Source: Epiperipatus broadwayi
Taxonomy: Eukaryota; Onychophora; Udeonychophora; Euonychophora; Peripatidae
Length of the DNA stretch: 64,000 bases
Direction: 5' to 3'
Assembly: GCA_028023455.1 (NCBI GenBank)
Contig: JAQFVV010000028.1
Location: forward strand, 498,001 to 562,000
Shown here: piece by piece, positions 45,867-57,112 of the stretch
Layout of the letters: every line of letters begins with the position of its first letter
Position numbering within the stretch: position 1 is the first letter of the stretch
Notes under the pieces: generated by a model
What the model saw: only the letters and a program-made list of their open reading frames with translations
The model's database searches: none
Told to the model about the DNA's origin: nothing
Position numbers and translations under genes: made by a program

Positions 45867-47205
45867 AAAAATGTAAATATTTAATCATAAATAAAAGATA
45901 TACCAATTGTTTGACTTAAAGTAACTTTGTGATTCATTTCCCTTTTAATCACTTATCAGTAAATGAGGTCATTGTGCCATTTGGACATGGTTAACTTAAT
46001 TTTTTTTACTGAGAACATCTGAATGCTAACAATTGTCTGCATAGACACTGATAAGTAGCTACAGTGACTCACATTAGTAAATTTAGACATGCTACCTTAA
46101 TTATTTATAGTTAATTGTTGGAAAATATAAAGTAGATTCAATAAAGTATTCCCTTTGTTTTTATTTTATATTTAGCAGGCAAATCATGTCTCATGTGTTA
46201 TTTTGTGCAAATTCCTGAGGGTAGACTATTGGAAACATTGATAAAGAGTACAATGTTAAAAGGTACTTGACTATTAGTCTTGCAACACAGTATTAGATGT
46301 GCTGCACCTTTTCACATTCATATCAATCACTGATAATTTTGTAATCTTGTAATTTGACCAAAATAACATGTACACAGATCTTTTACACATTTTTTTTTTT
46401 TGCAAAATTTGTGAAAAAGTAATGTGTACCTGAATCTTGTACATGATGTTTTTACATGATGTTTTCACAAGATTTATAAAGTTATCAGCAGGTTGACATG
46501 AATCTGAAAAGATGAGCATGTATAATACCATATTGCAGGACTAAAAATAACATATATGTTCATACACAAGTAAAACTATAAAAAAAAGTAAACATATGTT
46601 TGTTTTTGAAAAAGAAATGGGTAATTAAAACAACATTTTAAAACAAAAATTTGTTATCTTAAAGACTACATTTTCTCGCCCCCGAAAATATATTAAATAA
46701 AAGACACCATTATGCAACTTCCATGTGTTACTTTACATACACACAAAACATTTATTAAAAATCTAAGTACTTTTATAAGTGTTCTGTCCAAATTTGATTT
46801 TGTGATATATATATATGACCGAGTATTGTAAGTATTACTTAGTTTTAAATTCTTTCATTCAAATTTTGCAAACAATGAATAACACAAGTATTCACCATCT
46901 ACTAACTATGTTGATATAAGCTTAACAATATATAATAAGTAGAAGCAATTTTTAGCAAGAAAGTGACTAATCGCATTTGTACATATATATATACACGTTT
47001 TGTGAGTACATGAATGATTTAATGTTATGCATGTTTTCTGCAGAATTATTGATGCATTTCAATTTTTCCCATGAGGATAAGCAAATAACTAAACCATCTC
47101 TGAAAATAAACATCACATTTAAAATAACACGAAATAATATTAAGCATCAAATAGCTAAAACAAAATAAATAATGACACATTTTAAATTGGTTAAAACAGA
47201 ATATT
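45867..47205. other. No recognised gene
   Basis: AT-rich. Short frames (46274-46531 minus, 46977-47168 plus) have no recognisable domain. Confidence 0.4.
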
Positions 47206-47310
47206 CTAGCATCTGGCAATTTCCAGCGCATCAGGGCAGAGGTCGGCTGAAGAGTTACCCAAAAGCTCATATGTGAAGGTCAGAGAGAAATCAAATCCAT
47301 AAAATTGCTT
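47206..47310 (-). CDS. Possible terminal coding exon, unidentified (weak)
   Basis: A GC-richer patch on the minus strand reads from just after an AG (gatgtaag, near 47310) through RKQFYGFDFSLTFTYEL and LGNSSADLCPDALEIARC to a TAG at 47206-47208. Balanced amino-acid use and low A/T third positions set it apart from its surroundings. It could be the last exon of a split gene or a fragment of another retrocopy; I saw no polyA tail. The overlapping frame 47046-47270 is a different reading frame. No family recognised. Confidence 0.3.
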   Translation of the reverse strand, partial: KQFYGFDFSLTFTYELLGNSSADLCPDALEIARC

Positions 47311-48425
47311 CCTTTCTTACATCAAGAATAACATTTATCATTTTCCTTTTGCAAGCAATACTATATGATTTATACGGAGCTGAAAAAGACATCAGATATA
47401 ATGCTAGATGGAATTTATAAAAATGTCAAAACACTAATAAAGTGATAATCATTTACTCTAATACTTAATATTGTGAAACAACTGTTTTGTGCTTCATTCA
47501 ATGTAGATTTATTTATAATAGCATATATTATTTCAGAAAAACCCTATCAATTCTAAATTCTCAAATTACATTTATTCGTTTATATAATTACATACACAAG
47601 CATATTACGTTATCTATTAGAAAGCAGATGTCTTTTAAGTCTATACATACTTCAAGAAAAGTATACAAAGCGAATATATATAAAATTGCAGCCGTTTTAT
47701 GAGTGGGAACCATGGGGAAATTGTTCAGTTATCTACTTACAGTGCTGCGTTACACAGATTGTAGAAGCATTTGTCAAGATAGCAAATCTATAACTGAATA
47801 ATTGAATGGTTAAATGCCAGAGGTGAAGTAATTAGGCTGTAATGCATACATCTTGAATTCCAGAGGTGCCACTCTTCTAAACCAAACCAGGCACGATAGC
47901 TGTAGTATCTAATAAAATCAGACTGAAAACACAACAGGGAATAACAATCAAAACTGCATCTAAACTCGACACTTACCCCCAATGGCTATGACATCATCAG
48001 CATGTTATTAACTTTATATGTTTTTAATCCTGATTATTCAACATACTTTCAACATTTACATTAGGAGCAGTAATCCAATCTATTTACACTATTCCAAAAA
48101 CATCTATTGATCTCTTGAATAAATAGTAGGTTCTAGATAGGTCAATCTAGTACTTCTAATTGAGAACATGTCTGAAGATTTGGATGTGTTGGTAATATTT
48201 AGCATCCAATGATAAGACAAGATTACAATCAATCATGGCTTAAGAAAAAGTAAGTAAAAATTATCTTAATGCATATCTGATTATTTCATGGGCTAATTCC
48301 ATCTACCATATATAGATCAATAAATAAATTAGTCCGAATGCAAAAGAATCCATAATGTTCACTGCTACCTCTTATTAAGAGAGAATGTATACAATATACT
48401 TTCAGCTTTCTTAACAATTAAGTAT
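47311..48425. other. No recognised gene
   Basis: AT-rich. 47780-47990 is slightly GC-richer without a credible frame. Confidence 0.4.
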
Positions 48426-48439
48426 AAACAATGTATTGG

Positions 48440-48547
48440 TATCAAGCATTGGTGGCCGAGTGGTCAGCACAGCTGCCTTATAAGCAGTTGTCCCAGGTTC
48501 GTGGGTTCACTTCCCGGACGATGCTTTGACACATGAAAAAAAACCAA
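48440..48547 (+). repeat. tRNA-derived SINE, family A, with target duplication
   Basis: attggtggccgagtggtcag (A-box), cagttgtcccaggttcgtgg (B-box region), gatgctttgacacatg, A-tail. Flanked by an exact 14-bp duplication, aaacaatgtattgg, at 48426-48439 and 48548-48561. Confidence 0.92.
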
Positions 48548-48561
48548 AAACAATGTATTGG

Positions 48562-49144
48562 CACTGATATTGGAGAGAAAATGAACTATTAAAATAGGAA
48601 ATTGTTTTCTAAAATTTTAAACTCATCATTTTAAATAATATTTATTATTTTAGTTTCAGTAATATAATATTATTCTGGCTATCTTTTTATATTTAATATG
48701 CCAACATAGATGTGATTTTTAAGTCTACACAAATGATTTCAATCACACGAAATCTTAAAATTAAGCATTTTAATATATTTGTATGTGGATATTCAGACCT
48801 AATTTTTAATATAAAATGTTTAATAGATAATAAAAAAATGCTTATTTTTTTTCACATAAATGCACTGGAAAATTAAAAAAAAAGTTTCCCCCAACTTTTA
48901 CAATATTCTTATTATTATGTAATCAAAACCAAAAGTTGTGAGGTGTTTATTGTCAAAAATAGTTTGAGCACTCCACTTTCATTTTTGGTCATATAATATC
49001 AAGAACATTGTGAAAGCTAATATAATTTTTTTTTATTATTTTTCAGTGCATTTATGAAAATAAAAGAAATTCTTTAATTTTTTTATTTTAGTTTAATATA
49101 CAAATAAAATGTCAGTTAATTAAAAACTATTATAATAACAATCT
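48562..49144. other. No recognised feature
   Basis: AT-rich; nothing recognised. Confidence 0.45.
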
Positions 49145-49395
49145 AAGACTTAGATGCAGCACTCTCAGATCCAAGGCTCCTCAATGATGAAGGCCACAAG
49201 CCAGAAACTAGTCTGGGGATATTGGATGAGTAGGTATTAGATGGGGATTTTATGCACAAGCCTTCTGGCATCCATTGATTACTCTAGCTTGTTGTGTGCG
49301 GCAATACATATAGTGAGCTTTGCCTGTTTTAACAACAGTTATACACAAGCATAAGAGGTGGTGGTCATGTGATGTTTATTGGCTTAAAACAATAA
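49145..49395 (+). repeat. GF-family half element
   Basis: cagcactctcagatccaagg, ccagaaactagtctgggg, ggatgagtaggtattagatg, cacaagccttctggcatcca, then the arm aagaggtggtggtcatgtga. No inverted partner beside it. It lies just past the 3' end of PLE-1. Confidence 0.65.
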
Positions 49396-49522
49396 AATTA
49401 ATAAATATAATGGAAATTAACTGTTATATACAGTCTTTCAATCTGCAGAAGTACTTTCGGTTAATTCCTTAACCCTCCTCAACTGCCGTTGAATTCAAAA
49501 AACATAATGGAAGCAAACATCA

Positions 49523-49837
49523 TCAACTCAAATTCCATGAATTCCAAATTTTAATGTTAGCAGCTTGTCTATTAATTATATTCATTTTATTTCTATTTAT
49601 TAAAATTACCTCCTCAATTTTGCTTTTATTATAGTTTCTCTCTTCATGAAGAATCTTAACACTTTCAAGATCAAACTTAAATTTATATTTACACGTCCTT
49701 TTATGATACAAGAAAACTGAAGCAGTCATTAAATCATTATCATTTTTACTTTTCAAATGCTCCTTTAATCTTTTGTCATTACTACACCTCAATTCACCCA
49801 TACATGACAATATACATCCATAAAAAATTTGACACAC
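49523..49837 (-). pseudogene. GIY-YIG region of PLE-1 copy 1
   Basis: 104 codons. Contains FYGCILSCMGELRCSNDKRL then KEH, which aligns with the YIG/Arg region, although the Tyr of YIG is Cys in this copy. Then MTASVFLYHKRTCKYKFKF, DLESVKILHEERNYNKSKIE and a C-terminal INRNKMNIINRQAA. Copy 2 (51737-52084) has the same protein with CVDE in place of CMGE. Loss of the conserved Tyr in both suggests an already altered lineage or shared decay. Confidence 0.65.
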
Positions 49838-50296
49838 AACATACTTTTCTGCTTGACAAGTATGACATTTTTAGAATTATTCATTAACTTATTAATGTTA
49901 TTTGTAACACAAAAGGAAATATTAAACACATCCTTAAATATATCCTTAAAAAATTTCACTTGAGTATTTAAAATAAATGGAATAGATATTCATTTTTTAT
50001 TATTAATCTTCAACTCCTTTAAATCATTATAAGATCTTTAAATTGACATAAAATGTTAATTTGTTAATCTTATAACCAACTTCAAGCACTTCCTTGGCAA
50101 ATATCTCAATATTTTTTAATTTATTATACTGGTAATGTCATAATTTTTTATTATGAAACAAAAAAAGATATAAAATTTGCCATCTTATGCATTAATTGAT
50201 ATTTTTACAATTTATATAATCCCTTTTTTGTAATGGTTTGATTATTAATTTATAACTTAACATACTATTATCTCTTACAGTAATTAAATCCAAATA

Positions 50297-50625
50297 TTTT
50301 TTTTTCTCAGTGATGAAAGTTTATTCATAAAAAAAACAGATACAAATACAGTTAGAAAAAGGTGTATAAAGGAGTGATTACATAGTAGAATGAAAATTCA
50401 GGAGCAACATGGTGAGAGGGGAAAAGGGAATGAGAAGTGGAAAGGGTATGTTGTCCAGGGCCAAGAAAAGTCTTTGGTTGCAAGTCCGAGATGCACATCT
50501 CCATTGAGCGAGCAATCACATAGGTCGCAAACATTTAAATGGTTGAATCCTGTGACAGAGGCTGAGAAGATGGGAGTTGGAGGATTGCTCAAGTGTCTGT
50601 GAGGAGCAGAGGTGGAGCTAGTTTG
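50297..50625 (-). pseudogene. Processed retrocopy of an unidentified transcript, inserted in PLE-1
   Basis: On the minus strand it ends with AATAAA (plus 50320-50325) and, about 14 bases on, an A9 tail (plus T run 50297-50305). The flanking PLE sequence is collinear once it is removed. One frame stays open from the 5' border to a stop at 50398-50400: TSSTSAPHRHLSNPPTPIF, then NHLNVCDLCDCSLNGDVHLG, then WPWTTYPFHFSFPFPLSPCC (about 75 codons, with a CxxCxC cluster). The rest would be 3' UTR. Base composition is clearly richer in GC than the host region. A noncoding transcript is also possible, as is a two-frame coincidence (50352-50534). No clear target duplication seen. Confidence 0.65.
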
Positions 50626-51194
50626 GTATCACTGTTCCCTGTTTCTTTTCAATAGTCCATTTCAAGCCATTCAAATTATTTAACTCCTCTTCAAGCAAAT
50701 TTATAGTATTGGTATTTCCACAAACAAGAACATCATTTTATATCTTTAAAAGCAAACATATCTAAAATACTATTCTCATATGTAGACAAAACAAAATTTC
50801 AAACTTGTGCAACAACAGGTAAACCTATAGGTCAATCTTTAGACATTTTATAATATCCACTTTCAAAAAACAACAATGTTTTAAACAAAAAATTTAAAGA
50901 ATCAATAACAAATTTTATTACATATTTACAAACACCTTTACTTTTTAATGCATGTTTAATTATTTTTATGGAATTCACTCTATCAATAGAATCATACATT
51001 TCTGTCCAAATCTCATAAAGCAATAACATCATTCTCATTAATTATTATATTTTTAATTCTATTACAAAATCAAAAGATGAAGTAATAGTATTTTATCCAA
51101 ATCCTAAAAAATTTTGTAACAGCTTACCAATATATTTAGAAGTTTCATATATAAATGAACCACCAAAATCAATCATACCTTTTTAGTGTAGCTT

Positions 51195-52275
51195 TATATT
51201 TGTAAAAATACGAAGACATATTGCATAGGAAGGATATATCTTATAATACACATGATGTTTTTGTTTGTGAAAATACCAATATTACAAATTTTCTTATAGG
51301 AGAAATAAAATTATTTGAATGACTTGAAATGGACTACTGAAACGGAACAGGACAAAAGTATTAAGTATTTGGATTTAATTATTACAAGAGATAATATTAA
51401 GTTATAAATTAACAATCAGGCCATTGTAAAAAAGGAGATATATAAATTGTAAATCAAAAGTACCAATTATGCATAAGATGGACAGTTTTAGGTCTTTTTA
51501 TTTTGTAATGAAAAATTATGTTTTTACAAGTGTGATAAATTAACAAATATGGAGATATTTGCCAAGGAATTGCTTGAAGTTGGTTACAAGATTGAACAGA
51601 TATAATACTTTATGTCAATTTAAAAAGAGTTATTTATAATGATTTAAAGGAGTTGAAAATTGATAATAAAAAAGGGATATATCATATGTTTCAAATGCTT
51701 AAGTGAAATTTTTTAAGAATATATATATATAATGATGTGTTTAATGTTTCATTTTGTGTTACAAATAATACTAATAAGTTAGTGAATAATTCTAAAAATG
51801 TCACACAAGTCAAGCAGAAAAGTAATGTTGTGTATCAAAGTTTTTGTGGGTGTATGTTGACATGTGTGGATGAATTGAGGTGCAGTATTGAAAAAAGATT
51901 AAAGGAGCATGAATTGTTATACAAGTATGTGAAAAATAAAAATAAAAATGATTTAATGACTGCTTCAGTTTTCTTGGATCATGAAAGGACATGTAAATAT
52001 AAATTTAAGTTTGATATTGAAAGTTTTAAGATTGTTCACGAATACAGAAACTATAATAAAAGAAAAATTAAGAAGCAATTTTAATAAATAGAAATGAAAT
52101 GAATATAATTAATAGATAAGCCACTAACATTAAAATTCAGGGTTCATGGGATTTAAGTTGATAAGGTTTGCTTCCATTATGTTTTTTGAATTTAGCGGCA
52201 GTTGAGGAGGGTTAAGGAATTAAGCGAAAGTACTTCTGTAGATTGAAAGACTGTATATAATAATTAATTATTGTT
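51195..52275 (+). mobile_element. Penelope-like element PLE-1, degraded copy 2
   Basis: Plus strand. Begins inside the reverse transcriptase end (NITNFLIGEIKLFE, LEMDY with frameshifts, VFGFNYYKR-type blocks matching copy 1), then the linker and GIY-YIG frame 51737-52084, then the common 3' end (gaggagggttaaggaattaa, gcgaaagtacttctgtagat). The 5' ends of copies 1 and 2 meet near 51190 in opposite directions. Confidence 0.75.
51737..52084 (+). pseudogene. GIY-YIG region of PLE-1 copy 2
   Basis: 115 codons: NKLVNNSKNVTQVKQKSN, VVYQSFCGCMLTCVDELRC, SIEKRLKEH, MTASVFLDHERTCKYKFKF, KIVHEYRNYNKRKIKKQF. The frame is open but the YIG triad reads CVD and the catalytic site is doubtful. Shorter than copy 1 at the C-terminus because of a frameshift near 52075. 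Confidence 0.6.
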
Positions 52276-53465
52276 ATATTTATTATTTTATTGTTACACA
52301 CACACACACATATATATATATGGTTTTGCTATAATTCCAATTTGCTGATTTTTAGTTGTTTTCCACATTTATAGAAGTAATCTTGAGAAAATTAAGTTCA
52401 TAATTATTTAATTAAGATGCAGAAAATCAAAAGTAATAAATAGATGAATTTATTTAAATTATATTTTGAAAATGTTAAACTTTGAAAATGGTATAAGAAA
52501 TTGCACATGTTTTCAAAGAAACATTCAGTTTTAAATTACAAGTGGGATGTTGACAAACATGGATAAATCAATGTTATATTTACATTAATTTTTTGCTAAA
52601 ATTGTTTGCAAATGCTAGAAAAAATATGTTGCCATTAGGAAAACATATATATGCACAGTAACAATAATATTACTAATTTGAAATGGATTAAAATTGAGTT
52701 ATAAGATTTTATCCAGATAGACTAAAAATAGAATAAATTAAATAAAAGTATAAAAATTTATAAATCTTCTGAAATTAAAATAGAATGTAAAAAAACATTT
52801 TTTAATAAATTAAGTTTTAAATATTTGCTTGCTTTTCATATAAGAAATGTAATGCTCACTTAATAATACATTTAAAATTAAAATTAATAATAATAATAAT
52901 AATAACAACAACAACAACAACAACAACAACTAATAGAATATAAATAAATATTAATTGAAATTGAAGTTTAAAAAAGCATACCTACTTGTTTTTAACAAAC
53001 TGAATTAAAAAAACAATAAAGATTGCTCTCTACTTTTGAACATTTACTACCAAAAATACACTTTTTAAAACTAAGAATGTCAAATATTTAAAATAAGAAG
53101 TTCCATCTATTGGTAATAAATAAAGCTAAATTTTTAAAGTATATAATTTATTTCATTTTTGGTTAAAAATCTGCAAATTTTACATTTACTTATATATATA
53201 AGTAAAAATACTCATAAGTAAATTATTGTTTGGTTATTTTTTTAATTGTTTATATATACAATAATCGAGTGGTAAGTTGCTTAAAAAATCATACAATATT
53301 CAATTACCAGAGCAATATAAACTCTGTTCCAGGAATATGTAATCTATAAATGTAGGTTGTTTGCATTTTATAATTAAAATTTGGCATCTAAATGAAAAAT
53401 TTACTATATAGTATTATAATTATTTTCAAATATGGAACTTTAACTTCCTGCTTTGTTTATATATT
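52276..53465. repeat. No gene; simple repeats
   Basis: (CA)n/(TA)n at 52296-52322 and (AAT)n/(AAC)n at about 52884-52930. Otherwise AT-rich with nothing recognised. Confidence 0.6.
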
Positions 53466-53469
53466 TTAA

Positions 53470-53575
53470 TTTTTTTTTCATGTGTCATAGCATTGGCCGG
53501 GAAGTGAATCCGCTAACCTGGGACAACTGCTTGTAAGACAGCTGTGCTGACCACTCGACCACCAACATTTGACTT
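53470..53575 (-). repeat. tRNA-derived SINE, family A
   Basis: Plus strand: T-run, catgtgtcatagcattggcc, gggaagtgaatccgc, acaactgcttgtaagacagc, tgctgaccactcgaccacca. Reverse of the family. No clear target duplication. Confidence 0.85.
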
Positions 53576-53829
53576 TATTTCTTTATTTTATTGGACTGAC
53601 TTGCAAATGCCAATGGCAATTTTTAGTGAAATAATTTCCTACATTTCTTTGCCATTCTTTGACATAATAATATTTTAAAAGTTTGCTCCTTATTGTTTTG
53701 TCCAAACTTAAATAGACCTATTTAATCAAGTATAAGTCCTGTCTTAAAACTATTAAGATTTTAAAATTTGAATTAAGATTTAGTCATTTATTAGACTAGA
53801 GATTATTTAATGACGAATAATATTTCTGT

Positions 53830-54010
53830 AGTATAAGTTTCCTAAACCACTCTCACGCAAGGTAGGGACTGTTTTCTATCCACTTTTAACACCTTGTGGA
53901 AGGATGTAATTGTAAACATATGAACAAAGACATGTGAAAAAAGCCTATGATCTCCAAGATGGACAATTTACGCTGAACTACCACTTATCAGTTAACCCAG
54001 ACCATTATTA
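53830..54010 (-). repeat. Hammerhead-bearing repeat, family D
   Basis: Inverse of 54400-54630: ctctcacgcaaggtagggac, atccacttttaacaccttgt, then a worn hammerhead-like motif at about 53963-54000 (CTGATAA, GTGGTAGTTCAGCGT, AAAT on the minus strand). With the plus-strand copies it forms a large inverted repeat around the (AT)n tract. Confidence 0.65.

Positions 54011-54011
<1 letters not shown>

Positions 54012-54071
<60 letters not shown>
54012..54071. repeat. (AT)n microsatellite, ~60 bp
   Basis: Uninterrupted alternating AT. It adjoins the family D copy, which like family B ends beside a TA tract. Confidence 0.95.
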
Positions 54072-54076
<5 letters not shown>

Positions 54077-54164
54077 GTTGTTTAATTAATGAGTGTCAAA
54101 TGTGCTGCCCTCACAACTTTTATCCAAATCATTTAATAAATGTATTCTAATAATTATTATCAGT

Positions 54165-54260
54165 CATTCATAAGACTACACAAGATGTTAAAAGCAGATA
54201 GAAATCAGTCCCTACCTTATATGAGAGTGACGTAGTGAAAATTACAATACAGTAATATTA
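54165..54260 (+). repeat. Family D 3' fragment
   Basis: aagatgttaaaagcagatag, cagtccctaccttatatgag, agtgaaaattac. It lacks the hammerhead part. Confidence 0.65.
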
Positions 54261-54399
54261 TTCATTATTGGATAATCTCTAATCTAAAGATTGACTAATA
54301 AAATTATTAATATATTTTTATTAAATGATTTGGGTCAAAGTTGTGAAGTCAGCATACAATTAAACTGTAATAATTTGTTATCTAACTATATATATACAG

Positions 54400-54630
54400 A
54401 ATAATGATAATGATATGGGTAAGAGATTGTGATTTGGGCCAACTGATGAGTGCTGGTTTAGCACAAAATGAGTTTCTTGGGATTATAAATCTTTTCCCAC
54501 ATCTTTAGTCATATGCTTATGATTACACCCTTCCGCAAGGGGTTAAAGGTGGATAAAAAACAGTCCCTACCTTGCATGAGAGTGGTGTAGTGAAAATTAC
54601 ACTTGAGAAATATTATTTATTCTAATCTGA
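54400..54630 (+). repeat. Hammerhead-bearing repeat, family D
   Basis: gggtaagagattgtgatttg, the motif at 54436-54485, ttatgattacacccttccgc, aacagtccctaccttgcatg, agtggtgtagtgaaaattac. The 5' half is shared with family B. Confidence 0.7.
54436..54485 (+). ncRNA. Hammerhead-ribozyme-like motif (class B/D)
   Basis: GCCAA, CTGATGA (54443-54449), a perfect five-pair stem II GTGCT/AGCAC with GGTTT loop, AAAA instead of GAAA, then TGAGTTTC and TTGGG, which restores four stem I pairs with CCAA. As in 16742-16790, G12 is A; elsewhere it is G. Confidence 0.6.
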
Positions 54631-54684
54631 ATAGTTAAATAAATGATATTTAGGGTATATCTTTAAGAATTCTGTATGATTTAA

Positions 54685-54790
54685 TGTGGCTGTAGAGTGT
54701 CAGATTCCAGAGCTCAAAGTTCATGCATCTATCACTTCCAGTGCGTCAATATTTTATGGATCCCTGAGCAATAAATCATCCAATTATTTA
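54685..54790 (+). repeat. SINE family B
   Basis: gtggctgtagagtgtcagat (A-box region), gagctcaaagttcatgc, tcaatattttatggatcc, ctgagcaataaatcatcc. Confidence 0.6.
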
Positions 54791-55570
54791 AAAAATAATT
54801 ATAAAATAAAACAACTGTAAGAAAATATCTATGAAGGAATAAAAATTATTTAAGCTGTAGTACATTAAAAAATAATAAAGAAATGTAAAAATTAAATTCT
54901 AAATGAGACCATTTTATTGTGGAGATATGTTTTTATTTATTGAGAATTTTATAAATATAGTGTGGTTCAATATAAGAGTATTGGGATCAAGAGATAAAGG
55001 TTTCTGAATCAGTACTTACTATGTCACTTCTCAGACTTAAACATCACCACCTTCCAAAAAATAAATAATTTATTTATTATTAGTTAATTCAAATTTGCAT
55101 ATGTTTGTTTATCCATGTAACAAAGTATTTTTTTTCTTTTTTATAACCTAAAACTGAATGGACTTTTGGTGAAGTTTACTATAATCATAGCTGACTTGTT
55201 TATGGTGAATATCACCCAAAAGGGCACTCAGCTTTAGGTTATAACAACAAAAAAAAAGACCACAAATGTGACCACAAATGCAAATTTAAATTACAAATAC
55301 AAAAGAAGGAAAAATCAATATTGTTATTATTTAAATAAAATAAAGCCTCATCTTATTTTTTTACGAAAAATGTTGATTACACTTTTAAAAGTGAAGACTG
55401 TAAATATTTTATTCACCCAACTTTAAATTGGAAATCTGGTTGTATATTATCTTCAGTATATTTTTGTTTGTAATCAATAATTATGAAAATTCCAGTATCC
55501 CACAAGGAAACACCTTCCTCACTGCCATTCTGATTCAAATTTCCACTTGCAGTATATGTGTTCAGTAATT
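54791..55570. other. No recognised gene
   Basis: AT-rich. A short inverted repeat (aacctaaaactgaatgg at about 55145 and its inverse 'cagctttaggttat' at about 55228) is the only structure noticed. Confidence 0.4.
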
Positions 55571-55574
55571 TTTT

Positions 55575-55620
55575 ATTTACATATAGTTTCAACAGATCTA
55601 CAGTCTTCATCAGAGCTACA
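55575..55620 (-). ncRNA. Hammerhead-like motif (class A)
   Basis: Minus strand: GTAGCT, CTGATGA (55613-55607), AGACTGTAGATCTGTT with a weak stem II, GAAAC, then ACTATATGT. Core bases are intact, but stem I is not evident. The strand continues into aaataaaaaat. Confidence 0.45.
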
Positions 55621-56164
55621 AACATCATTTTAATACAAAGATATGAATAAACATGATTATTATTAGTCTGTAATTCTACAACCTTTATTTCTTTTCTTTT
55701 TATGTTGTAATTTAATACAGAATGTAGTTCGCTAGAAAGGAAAGATTAAAACTACTACAGCTTAGCAGACAGCTCATATTCATAACACTAAATCAAGTTA
55801 AATTGGTAAGTGAGGGAGATGAAGCAGAGAACGCATATGTAAAAGTGATTAATATTTAAATTGATAGATTTACATATTCCACTTGCATGATGATGCAACA
55901 TATGAATATTTTTTATTTACTCATAGGCATTGCTGGTGATAAACCTATCAATGTAAACATCAATCACTTTTATATATTCATTCTCTTCTTCCTCTCCTTC
56001 ACTTACAAATTCAACTTTATTTAGTGCTACAAATATAACCTGACTAGTCCAAAGCAGTGTTAAGCTGTAGTTAATTTGTAGTTTTTTAATCTTTCTTTTG
56101 TAGCAAATTACACTCTGTATTATTATTATTAACTAGAGTAAAATGGAGGATGTTAAAAGAAGAG

Positions 56165-56210
56165 AATAAGATCTGATGAAGACTGCACAGTACAGCTGAA
56201 ACCGTAATCA
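56165..56210 (+). ncRNA. Hammerhead-like motif (class A)
   Basis: AAGAT, CTGATGA (56173-56179), AGACTG-CACAGTA-CAGCT (three pairs of stem II kept), GAAAC, CGTA then ATC, which pairs with GAT as a short stem I. Core bases complete. Followed by aataataaaagttttttt. Confidence 0.5.
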
Positions 56211-56735
56211 ATAATAAAAGTTTTTTTGCTGAAAAGTGAAAAGTGTGAAATTTTTGAAATGCAATATTATGAATATTATTATTAATAATTTCACTGTTTA
56301 TCAACACATGTGCTGACTCAAAATGTTCCTCATCAATACTGAACCTGTGATGCTGAAAATGGATGTGATTTACATCAGAGAGGTGGTGAGGGACTAGTGA
56401 CTAATAATCCATGAGAAGGAAGAATTGTTACATGAAAGTACATGTGTTTTGTTATATATATATATATCGATAAAAATTGAAAGTATGAAATGTGCATGAC
56501 AAAGTGAATTATATAAAAATAGAATGTGGGAAAATAGAGAACTGCCTGTATATTAGTGGTGGTTTCAGATTATTTAAACCAAGTGAAAAGCTAAATTTAT
56601 ATAACATCATAACTCAATGGAAGATAAATATTAGCAAAATCACACTTTTCTTTGTTTTGCTGTAATATCCTATAAATACATTTTTTTGAACACTTTTTAG
56701 CAAAACTCTTTATTTGTACATATATACATACACAG
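56211..56735. other. No recognised gene
   Basis: AT-rich with a short TA tract at about 56454-56467. The minus frame 56086-56307 overlaps the motif at 56165 and has no recognisable domain. Confidence 0.4.
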
Positions 56736-56779
56736 TCTTATGTTTCGATTGTTCTGCAGTCTTCTTCAGAGCTATGATT
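56736..56779 (-). ncRNA. Hammerhead-like motif (class A)
   Basis: Minus strand: ATAGCT, CTGAAGA (56769-56763, fits CUGANGA), AGACTG-CAGAA-CAATC (stem II with one mismatch), GAAAC, then a (TGTA)n patch and aataaagag. Stem I is not evident. Confidence 0.45.
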
Positions 56780-56999
56780 TAATGAACAAAATAAAATAAA
56801 ATACATAACTATATAATGTTTTCATAAAAAAATTGTATTCAATGGGAGATAGTTATTTCCACTTTTCAATTACAGAAATTTTAAAAAGTTATAATTATTT
56901 ATTGTATATGTATGTATATGTTGATTTGAAATCGTTATTTTATAATAGTTTTTCAACATAGAATGTTACATTATTTTTTATTCAATAATCGAATGACTT

Positions 57000-57112
57000 T
57001 ATTATTTTGGGAGTTCATGAGAATTCTGGGTGCCAGAAATGTCAGAACAGATAAATGTTGATCTCCAGAGTCTCCGCTCTTTCACTTCACCAAACCAAAA
57101 GCAATGGCAAAT
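57000..57112 (-). repeat. SINE family B
   Basis: Plus strand: tattattttgggagttcat, gagaattctgggtgccag, ttgatctccagagtctcc, gctctttcacttcaccaaac. Confidence 0.6.

Larger units (their letters stand above)
49435..51190 (-). mobile_element. Penelope-like element PLE-1, degraded copy 1
   Basis: Minus strand from 51190 downward. Broken reverse-transcriptase blocks come first (SKYIGKLLQNFLGF, VNSIKIIKHALKSKG, SGYYKMSKD then PIGLPVVAQV, LSTYENSILDMF, NLNGLKWTIEKE), in PLE order. Then a linker and the GIY-YIG frame 49523-49837. The 3' end (ctgcagaagtactttcggtt on the plus strand) is shared with copies 2 and 3. An unrelated retrocopy is inserted at 50297-50625. Many stops; inactive. It is head-to-head with copy 2. 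Confidence 0.8.

Noticed and set aside
48440-48547. Possible tRNA-Leu/Ser gene
   Set aside because: Has an A-tail, a 14-bp target duplication and a repeated tail shared with other copies; it is a SINE.
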